The notes beneath the pieces are model-generated. The model saw nothing but the letters and a program-made list of their open reading frames with translations, did no database searches and was not told the origin of the DNA. From Rathayibacter sp. VKM Ac-2879 (GTDB lineage Bacteria > Actinomycetota > Actinomycetes > Actinomycetales > Microbacteriaceae): 64,000 bases of DNA. The translations under genes and the position numbers were made by a program. The DNA lies in contig NZ_JADKSO010000003.1 of NCBI RefSeq assembly GCF_015351245.1, positions 310,001 through 374,000 of the forward strand. Reading direction: 5' to 3'. Of this stretch, positions 8,041 through 17,572 are shown one piece after another. Position 1 is the first letter of the stretch. The number at the start of each line of letters is the position of its first letter.

Positions 8041-8973
8041 CTAGGGGACGATGTGTCCGGCCGCGCGGAACAGCTCGTACCACTCCGGGCGCGTCAGAGG
8101 GATGTCGGAGCCGAGGGCTGCCTCGCGGACGCGCTGGGCGTTGGTGGTGCCGAGCACGACCTGCATCTTTGCCGGGTGGCGGGTGATCCACGCCGTCGCG
8201 ATCGCGAGCGCGGGCACGTCGTACTGCTTCGCGAGCCGGTCGATGACCGCGTTGAGGTCGGCGAACTCGGGATTGTCGAGGAAGACGCCGGTGAAGAACC
8301 CGCTCTGGAACGGCGACCAGGCCTGCACGGTGATGTCGTTCAGGCGGCAGTAGTCGAGGATGCCCGCATCGCGCATCGTCGACTGGTCCTCGGCGAGCAT
8401 GTTCGAAGCGACGCCCTGCGCGATCATCGGCGAGTGCGTGATCGAGAGCTGCAGCTGGTTGGCGACGATCGGCTGGTTCAGTGACTTCTTCAGCAGCTCG
8501 ATCTGGTACGGCGTCTGGTTCGAGACTCCGAAGTGCTTCACCTTGCCGGCCGCGTGCAGCTCGTCGAACGCGCGCGCCACCTCATCGGGCTCGACCAGCG
8601 CGTCGGGCCGGTGCAGCAGGAGCACGTCGATGTAGTCGGTGCGAAGCGCCTTCAGCGACCCCTCGACAGACTCAATCAGGTGCTCGTACGAGAAGTCGAA
8701 GTACGGGCCGTCGCCGACGATGCCGGCCTTGGTCTGCAGCACGATCTCGGCGCGCTCGCTCGGCGTGAGCGCGAGCGCCTCGGCGAAGCGCTCCTCGCAC
8801 TGGTGCAGCGAATTGCCGTAGACGTCGGCGTGATCGAAGAAGTCGATGCCGGAGTCGCGGGCAGTGCGGACGAGGTCGCGGATGGCGTCGTCGGTCATGT
8901 CGGGGATGCGCATGACGCCGAGGACGACGTTCGGGGAGTCGAGGCCGGAGGCGCCGAGGGGGACGTGCTTCAA
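8041..8973 (-). CDS. Aldo/keto reductase (YdhF-like)
   Basis: A 310-residue NAD(P)H-dependent oxidoreductase with a TIM-barrel fold. The catalytic tetrad of the superfamily is visible as Asp47 (FDHADVYG), Tyr52, Lys82 (QTKAG) and His121 (LLLHRPD). The C-terminal half carries the nucleotide-binding GTTNAQRV segment. It resembles E. coli YdhF-type reductases, whose physiological substrate is undefined. It is monocistronic, with a terminator shared with the remnant downstream, and its promoter lies in the stretch that also carries the 9086-9171 inverted repeat. Confidence 0.9.
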   Translation of the reverse strand: MKHVPLGASGLDSPNVVLGVMRIPDMTDDAIRDLVRTARDSGIDFFDHADVYGNSLHQCEERFAEALALTPSERAEIVLQTKAGIVGDGPYFDFSYEHLIESVEGSLKALRTDYIDVLLLHRPDALVEPDEVARAFDELHAAGKVKHFGVSNQTPYQIELLKKSLNQPIVANQLQLSITHSPMIAQGVASNMLAEDQSTMRDAGILDYCRLNDITVQAWSPFQSGFFTGVFLDNPEFADLNAVIDRLAKQYDVPALAIATAWITRHPAKMQVVLGTTNAQRVREAALGSDIPLTRPEWYELFRAAGHIVP

Positions 8974-9085
8974 GGGAGTGCTCCTTCGTTGGATACCTCG
9001 TCCACGCTAGGCCGGGTGCCTGGATGGCGTCCAACAGCGGGTGCTGGTGCGATTCATGCGCCGGAGTGGTGAATCGAGTCGAGAT

Positions 9086-9171
9086 GTTCACAACGTAGGA
9101 AGAATGCGGTCAACCGACACCGCTCAAGCGGATCGGAGCGGATTCTCCGAGGTTCTTCCTACGTTGTGAAC
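9086..9171. repeat. Long-arm inverted repeat between divergent genes
   Basis: Two perfect 19-bp arms, GTTCACAACGTAGGAAGAA at 9086-9104 and its complement at 9153-9171, are separated by 48 bp. The element sits between the divergent aldo/keto reductase and GNAT genes. No similar arm was seen elsewhere in the window. Confidence 0.85.
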
Positions 9172-9208
9172 GCTTGTCCGCCCGGTGGAACGGTGGAAGG
9201 CTGCCGGC

Positions 9209-9781
9209 ATGACCATCGAGGTGCGACCCGCCACCGACTTCGACGATCTGGCGACGATGAACGGCCCGAAGCGCCCCGATGCGAGCTCGTGCTGGTGCCT
9301 CAGCTACCGCCTGCTCTCCTCGACCGAGAACAACGCACTGCGGGGCCCGGCCCGCGGCGAGCGGATGCGCGAGCTCGTCGCCGAGGACCCGCCTCCCGGC
9401 GTCCTCGCCTACGACGGCGACGACGTGGCCGGCTGGGCGGCCGTGCACCCGAGAGCCGACACGAGCTATGCGAAGAACCGCCGCATCCCGCGCGTCGACG
9501 ACCTCGACGTCTGGAGCGTCTGGTGCATCCGCGTCCGCCCCGGCTTCCGCAAGCGCGGGATCTCGCACGCTCTGCTCGCCGGTGCCGTCGACTTCGCTCG
9601 CGCTCACGGCGCTCCGGCGATCGAGGGCTACCCCGTCGACAACGCCGGCGCGAAGGTCGAGCAGACGATGGCCTATGTCGGCACGCGCGCCCTCTTCGAG
9701 CGCGCGGGCTTCTCGTGGGCGGCCGACACGACCTCCGTGCTGAACGGGTTCCCGCGCGTCGTGATGCGCCTGGCGCTCTGA
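9209..9781 (+). CDS. GNAT-family N-acetyltransferase
   Basis: A 190-residue acetyltransferase. The N-terminal IEVRPATDFDDLA and the core VWCIRVRPGFRKRGISHALLAGAV form the acetyl-CoA pyrophosphate loop (R-x-x-G-I/L-x-x-A type). An early CWCLSYR motif is characteristic of a subgroup in Actinobacteria. The substrate is unknown. The ATG at 9209 fits the usual domain start; an in-frame upstream codon at 9185 would add eight residues. A strong terminator follows at 9794-9828. Confidence 0.85.
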   Translation: MTIEVRPATDFDDLATMNGPKRPDASSCWCLSYRLLSSTENNALRGPARGERMRELVAEDPPPGVLAYDGDDVAGWAAVHPRADTSYAKNRRIPRVDDLDVWSVWCIRVRPGFRKRGISHALLAGAVDFARAHGAPAIEGYPVDNAGAKVEQTMAYVGTRALFERAGFSWAADTTSVLNGFPRVVMRLAL

Positions 9782-9793
9782 CCCATTGGTCAC

Positions 9794-9828
9794 GAAAGGC
9801 CCCTCACCCGGAGGCGGAGGGGCCTTTC
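9794..9828. terminator. Bidirectional terminator between the GNAT gene and nrdF
   Basis: Stem GAAAGGCCCCTC/GAGGGGCCTTTC with an 11-base loop, 13 bp past the GNAT stop and 20 bp from the nrdF stop. Both convergent genes can use it. Confidence 0.85.
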
Positions 9829-9847
9829 GCAACGGATCGGAGTATCG

Positions 9848-13006
<3,159 letters not shown>

Positions 13007-13022
<16 letters not shown>

Positions 13023-13423
13023 AACGTGTCCAATCCTTCATCGACGGCGCGGACGTCGTCGGGGGTTCCGAATACTTCGAATCGATAGAGGTGCGGCACC
13101 GCGCACTTGCGGGCGATGATGTCGCCGGCGAGGCAGTAGGCCTCGCCGAAGTTGGTGTTGCCTGCGCCGATGACGCCGCGGATCAGCGTGCGGTTGCGCG
13201 GGTCGTTGAGGAATCGGATGACTTGCTTGGGGACGGCGCCCCCGTCGTTGCCGCCTCCGTAGGTGGGCAGCACGAGCACGTAGGGGTCGTGCACGGAGAA
13301 CGTGTCGAGGGCGACCCCGTCGCGTCGAGTGTGGAGCGGGATCCGCTGCGCCGGTCGGCCGAGCTTCTCGATGAACCGGTGTGTGTTGCCCGAGGTGCTC
13401 GAGAAGTACACGAGCCCACCCAT
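13007..13423 (-). CDS. nrdI: NrdI flavodoxin-like protein
   Basis: A 138-residue FMN protein that supplies the oxidant for assembling the dimanganese-tyrosyl radical of NrdF. The phosphate-binding loop [10 protein letters not shown] near residue 9 and the flavin-contacting [14 protein letters not shown] stretch are present, as is [10 protein letters not shown]. The ATG at 13423 (MGGLVYFSS) starts exactly at the first beta strand. It sits between nrdH and nrdE as in other class Ib clusters. Confidence 0.95.
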
Positions 13424-13552
13424 CCGCCGACCCCGCCTTTCCCTTTCTCGATGCACCGCGTCTGCCCTCTGAGGTGTCTGCGCGGTGCGCCGCACGGCGG
13501 AGGAGGACGCCGTGGCGGAGCTGGGGCGCCCGGCGGACACGCCGCGCAGGCC

Positions 13553-13771
13553 TTAGAGCGTGGCGATCTTGTCGGGCCGGAAGCCGGACCAGTGGTCGTC
13601 GTCCGTGATGACGACCGGCGCCTGGAGATAGCCGAGCGCCTTGACGGCCTCGAGGGCCTTCTCGTCGACGGAGAGGTCGAAGACCTCGTAGTCGATGCCC
13701 TTGCTGTCGAGGGCCCGGTAGGTCGCGGTGCACTGCACGCAGGAGGGCTTCGTGTAGACCGTCACAGCCAT
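13553..13771 (-). CDS. nrdH: Glutaredoxin-like NrdH redoxin
   Basis: A 72-residue thioredoxin-fold electron donor for NrdEF. The active site is Cys11-Val-Gln-Cys14 after VTVYTKPS, and the WSGFRPDKI segment near the C-terminus is the usual NrdH mark for reduction by thioredoxin reductase. It is the first gene of nrdHIEF. Upstream lies a 420-bp control region with NrdR boxes. Confidence 0.96.
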   Translation of the reverse strand: MAVTVYTKPSCVQCTATYRALDSKGIDYEVFDLSVDEKALEAVKALGYLQAPVVITDDDHWSGFRPDKIATL

Positions 13772-13912
13772 GGGTGTCGTCCTTTCCGAGGAGGTGTCCG
13801 GGGCCGCTCCTCAGGGCCGGCCCGGCGAGCGGGAGGGCGGAGGTGGCGGTCGTAGGGGGTGTGGAGGGAGGTTCTGGGGGCGGGCGGGGCTCTCGCTCCG
13901 GCCTGCTTAGCA

Positions 13913-13960
13913 ATACTACATATAGGGGGGCGGGCGAGGACAGCCCACTAGACGTAGTAG
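13913..13960 (-). promoter_or_regulatory. Tandem NrdR boxes of nrdHIEF
   Basis: Two 16-mers, 13913-13928 (core CTACATATAG) and 13945-13960 (core CTAGACGTAG), align with the NrdR consensus acaCwAtATaTwGtgt, box 1 at about 12 of 16 positions. They are exactly 32 bp apart, three helical turns, the spacing known for NrdR box pairs. NrdR represses ribonucleotide reductase genes when ATP/dATP is bound. They lie about 140-190 bp upstream of nrdH. Confidence 0.75.
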
Positions 13961-13974
13961 TTACATCCGTGTAG

Positions 13975-14059
13975 TTATCCACCGGTTCCTCCCCCGTTCA
14001 TCCACAGGCCGAGGCCCGCGAAGCCGCGGAAGGACGCGGGTCGTGGCGAGTTATCCACC
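13975..14059. promoter_or_regulatory. Cluster of three DnaA-box-like 9-mers
   Basis: TTATCCACC at 13975-13983 and again at 14051-14059, and TCATCCACA at 13998-14006. Each differs by one base from the DnaA box TTATCCACA. All have the same orientation. They lie directly upstream of the NrdR boxes in the 13772-14193 intergenic region, where no gene is seen. There is no AT-rich unwinding element, so a regulatory role is more likely than an origin. Confidence 0.5.
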
Positions 14060-14193
14060 GCTGTGGAGAGCGGCGAACGGATCCCTGGGTACAACGCGCC
14101 CCGGCGTGTCGCCATGCCCGACATGTGGGTGCGGGAGCAGCGACAGACCACCAGATGTGGGATCGATCGAGAAGCGGGTCCATAGGGGCGACG

Positions 14194-15315
14194 CTACGCC
14201 CGACCACCGACACGGGAGGAGGGCGTCGCGAGCGCGAGCCTCGCGCCGACCGCTCGCAGAGCGGGGAGCGGCTCGGCCATCGCCGCGGCCACCGACCCCG
14301 CCGCCTCCGCGAGCGACGCCGACACCGCGAACCCGGTCGGGGGCGCCTCGAGAGAGCCCGCGACGAGGTAGGCCCACGCTCCCGCCGCCTCCGCCAGCGC
14401 GAGGACAGAAGACGGCACCTTGCCCGCCTGGGACTGCTCGTCGAAGCGCCCCTCCCCGGTCACGACCACATCGGCGCCGGCGACCGCGGCGGCGAGCCCG
14501 AGCGCCTCCGCGACCGCCGCCGACCCGAGGCTCAGGCGCGCACCCCAGGCGAGGAGCCCGAAGCCGGTGCCGCCCGCCGCGCCGGCACCCGCCGCCTCCG
14601 GATCGGCGTCGAGATGCGCGGCGAGGTGGCGCAGCCCGTCCTCCAGGCGCAACACGTCGTCGGGCGACGCTCCCTTCTGCGGTCCGAAGACGCGCGCCGC
14701 GCCGACGTCGCCGAGCAGCGGAGAGGTGACATCGCTGAGGATGCGGGCTCCGCCGGGCGGCAGCGGACGCATGCCGCGCAGATCGACGGCGGCGAGTGCG
14801 CGCAGTGCGCCGCCTCCGTCGCCGAGCTCACGCCCGGACACGGTGACGAACCGCGCGCCGAGCTCGCGCAGGGCTCCAACGCCTCCATCGGTCGAGGAGC
14901 TGCCGCCGATCGCGAGAAGGAGCGCACGGGCCCCCGCGTCGAGGGCATCGGCGATCGCGCGGCCGAAACCGCGCGTGTGCGCGGTGAGCGGGCGGAGGGG
15001 ATCGAGCAGCGAGAGCCCGCTGGCCGAGGCGAGCTCGACCACCGCGGTGGCGTCGGGGAGCATCAGCCACGCGGCCTCGACCGGCCGATCGTCCGGCCCG
15101 GGAACGGTGACGAGGTGGCGCCGCGCGCCGGGAAAGGCGACCGCGAACGCATCGACGGTCCCCTCCCCTCCATCGGCCATCGGAACGAGCACGAGCTCGT
15201 CGTCCGGTCGCACCTCGCGCCAGCCCGCGGCGAGCGCCTCGGCGACGTCGACCGCGCGAGCCGAGCCCTTGAACGAGTCGGGGGCGACGACCACCCTGCG
15301 CGGCACGCTTCCCAT
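14194..15315 (-). CDS. Glycerate kinase
   Basis: A 373-residue protein of the GarK/GlxK fold that phosphorylates D-glycerate using ATP. Hallmarks are the N-terminal VVVAPDSFKGS, ADGGEGTVDAF near residue 50, GGSSSTDGG near 145 and VVTGEGRFDEQS near 285. The ATG at 15315 puts the first strand immediately at the N-terminus; an upstream GTG at 15363 is less likely. It stands alone between the nrd control region and hemD. Confidence 0.93.
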   Translation of the reverse strand: MGSVPRRVVVAPDSFKGSARAVDVAEALAAGWREVRPDDELVLVPMADGGEGTVDAFAVAFPGARRHLVTVPGPDDRPVEAAWLMLPDATAVVELASASGLSLLDPLRPLTAHTRGFGRAIADALDAGARALLLAIGGSSSTDGGVGALRELGARFVTVSGRELGDGGGALRALAAVDLRGMRPLPPGGARILSDVTSPLLGDVGAARVFGPQKGASPDDVLRLEDGLRHLAAHLDADPEAAGAGAAGGTGFGLLAWGARLSLGSAAVAEALGLAAAVAGADVVVTGEGRFDEQSQAGKVPSSVLALAEAAGAWAYLVAGSLEAPPTGFAVSASLAEAAGSVAAAMAEPLPALRAVGARLALATPSSRVGGRA

Positions 15316-15363
15316 GCCCCTCAGTGTGCCAGCGCTCGAGACACCCGGCTCCGTTCGCGGCAC

Positions 15364-16497
15364 CTACAGGGGAGTCGCCAGCCGGTACCCGCGCTTGATC
15401 ACCGTCGCGACGAGCCGCGGCTCCGGCAGCGCCTGGCGCAACCGGCTGATCGCGACGTCGACGGCGTGGTCGTCGAGCGCCTCGGGGGCGGAGGCGGCCA
15501 GCACGTGACGCGCGACTGTCGCGCCCTCCGCGGCCACGAGGGTGCGGAAGAGGGCGAGCGCGACGGGTGTGAGCGGCATACGCTCGCTCCCGAGGACCAC
15601 GTGCCGGCCGCGCAGCTCGAGCAGGCCGAAGGCCGTCTCGATGCGGGGAGCCGACTGCTCGAGGTGCTCGCAGAGGAGGCGGATGAGGGCGCCCATGCGA
15701 AACCGGTCGGGCACGATGGGCAGGATCTGCGCCTCCACGAGGGGGGCCGCTGTGACCGGGCCGACGGCTGCCGCGACGACCGTCTCCCGGAAGGCGGCCT
15801 GCACGTCGTCGAGACGACCGGCGCCCTCCGCGACGGTGAACAGCGCCTCGACGGCCGGCGCGCTGGTGAAGGTGACCGCGTCGATGCCTCCGCCGCATAT
15901 GGCCTCGATCAGGCGGAGCACGCGGGCGGTGTCCTCGTGGAGGGTCCACCGGTAGGGGGCGACGGTGAGCACGGTGGCGCCGGCGTCGGACAGCCGTCGC
16001 AGCTGGGCGGGGTCGGTGAAGCCGTGCAGCTGCACGGCGATCGTGCTGCCGTCGACTCCCTCGCGCAGAGCGAGGTCGACCAGGGAGGTCGTCGTCTCGC
16101 GCTCGCTCATGCCGTGGTCGTCCAGGCCTGCGGCACGGACGGCTCCCCGCGCCTTCGGGCCGCGCACGAGGATGCGGGAGGAGGAGAGGGCGGCGGTGAG
16201 CCCGTCGCCCAGGCCTGCCGCGTCGGCAGCCTCGAGCCATCGCCGCAGCCCGTAGGAGGTGGTGGCGAGCAGAACGTCCGGCCGCGCGGCCACGATGGCG
16301 CGCGTCTCGTCCTCGAGCACGCCCTCGGTGTCGACGCCGCGCATCCGGATGGTGGGTGCGTGGGTGACGTCGGCTCCGCGGCGCTCGAAGGCGGCGATGA
16401 GATCCTCGGAGCGGCGATCGGAGGTGACGCCGATGCGGAAGCCGTCGAGCTGATCGGGCCGGAACGCCGGGGAGGCGTCGAGGTCGGTGCCGGTCAT
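15364..16497 (-). CDS. Uroporphyrinogen-III synthase fused to an OmpR-type winged-helix domain
   Basis: A 377-residue two-part protein. Residues about 15-270 form the bilobed HemD fold (IGVTSDRRSEDL, VTFTSAPAVEAL), which closes hydroxymethylbilane to uroporphyrinogen III. Residues about 280-377 form a winged helix of the OmpR/PhoB C-terminal type (LTPVALALFRTLV, DHAVDVAISRLRQAL, VIKRGYRLA). Such hybrids are known in Actinobacterial nitrite-reductase loci. It could supply siroheme precursor, act as a regulator of the nir/nas genes, or both. Retained catalytic activity is not provable here. It follows the methyltransferase gene on the same strand after 19 bp. Confidence 0.88.
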   Translation of the reverse strand: MTGTDLDASPAFRPDQLDGFRIGVTSDRRSEDLIAAFERRGADVTHAPTIRMRGVDTEGVLEDETRAIVAARPDVLLATTSYGLRRWLEAADAAGLGDGLTAALSSSRILVRGPKARGAVRAAGLDDHGMSERETTTSLVDLALREGVDGSTIAVQLHGFTDPAQLRRLSDAGATVLTVAPYRWTLHEDTARVLRLIEAICGGGIDAVTFTSAPAVEALFTVAEGAGRLDDVQAAFRETVVAAAVGPVTAAPLVEAQILPIVPDRFRMGALIRLLCEHLEQSAPRIETAFGLLELRGRHVVLGSERMPLTPVALALFRTLVAAEGATVARHVLAASAPEALDDHAVDVAISRLRQALPEPRLVATVIKRGYRLATPL

Positions 16498-16516
16498 TCT
16501 CGGCCCCCTCCGGCGG

Positions 16517-17572
16517 TCACGGGGTCAGCGCATCGACCGCGCGGGCGATGCTCTCGGGATCCGAAGCATCATCGCACGCCGTCTGACGCACGACCTCACC
16601 GATCACGATGACGGCGGGCGAGCGGGGCGCGAGGGCCGGGAGCAGCCCCATCACGCCTCCCACCGAGGAGATGGTGGTGCGCTGGGCGTGCGACCATCCG
16701 CGCTCGACGATCGCGAGCGGCATGTCGGCGGCCATGCCGGCGCGCTGCAGTCCCGCGACCAGGTGCGGGAGGGTGTTCACGCCCATCAGGACCACGAGCG
16801 TCCCGCCGAGCCCGGCGAGGTGCCCCAGCTCCTCCTCGCTGAAGGGCGCATGACCCGAGACGACCGTGAAGGCACGGCTGACCTCTCGGTGCGTGACCGG
16901 GATGCCGGCGGCCGCAGGCACCGAGATGGCGCTGGTCACTCCGGGGACGATCGTGAACGGGACGCCGGCGAGGCGGCACGCGCGCACCTCCTCGGAACCG
17001 CGGCCGAAGACGAAGGGGTCGCCGCCCTTGAGGCGGACGACGTCGAGGCCGTCGAGGGCGCGCGCGACCATCAGCCGTTCGATCTCGTGCTGGGGCACCG
17101 CGTGGTGTCCGGGAGTCTTGCCGACATCGATCAGTTCGGCGCCGGGCGCCCAGTCGGCGAGCCCCTCGTGGGGGCCGAGGCGGTCGAAGAGCACGACGTC
17201 GGCCTCGTGGAGCGCGCGACGGGCGGCGAGCGTCATCAGCTCCGCGTCGCCAGGGCCGCCGCCGACGATGCTGACGTGGCCGACGGCGCGGGTCGCGGCA
17301 GCCGCCTCCTCGACCACCCAGACGCCGTGACGCGCCGCCTCCGCCGATGCCTCGGCGCGGAGGGAGGCGGGACCCTCCACCCACACCAGCAGGGCGGGAC
17401 GGCTCGCGGGCAACAGCGCGGCGGAGGCGACGCGCAGCGGCACGCGCTCCTCCGCCTCCCAGCGCTCCACCACGGCGCCGGCGGCGCGGTACCGGGCGAG
17501 CACGCGGCGGGTGGCGGCGACGGCGCCCACCACGATCACACGGCGGCCGGTGAGATCGACGGTGAGCTGCAT
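16517..17572 (-). CDS. cobA: Uroporphyrinogen-III C-methyltransferase (siroheme pathway)
   Basis: About 351 residues. Residues 100-340 form the SUMT domain, with GGGPGDAELMTLAA, the GGDPFVFGRG loop and PGVTSA, which methylates uroporphyrinogen III to precorrin-2. The first 95 residues look like the NAD-binding precorrin-2 dehydrogenase part of CysG but lack a clear GxGxxA motif and may be degenerate. Start is ATG at 17572 in a TGATG overlap with the nirB stop; a GTG at 17575 is equally possible. Translational coupling to nirB fits siroheme supply to that enzyme. Confidence 0.9.
   Translation of the reverse strand: MQLTVDLTGRRVIVVGAVAATRRVLARYRAAGAVVERWEAEERVPLRVASAALLPASRPALLVWVEGPASLRAEASAEAARHGVWVVEEAAAATRAVGHVSIVGGGPGDAELMTLAARRALHEADVVLFDRLGPHEGLADWAPGAELIDVGKTPGHHAVPQHEIERLMVARALDGLDVVRLKGGDPFVFGRGSEEVRACRLAGVPFTIVPGVTSAISVPAAAGIPVTHREVSRAFTVVSGHAPFSEEELGHLAGLGGTLVVLMGVNTLPHLVAGLQRAGMAADMPLAIVERGWSHAQRTTISSVGGVMGLLPALAPRSPAVIVIGEVVRQTACDDASDPESIARAVDALTP

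Noticed and set aside
13975-14059. Replication origin
   Set aside because: DnaA-like boxes are present, but there is no AT-rich unwinding region and no dnaA, dnaN, gyrB or rpmH gene nearby.
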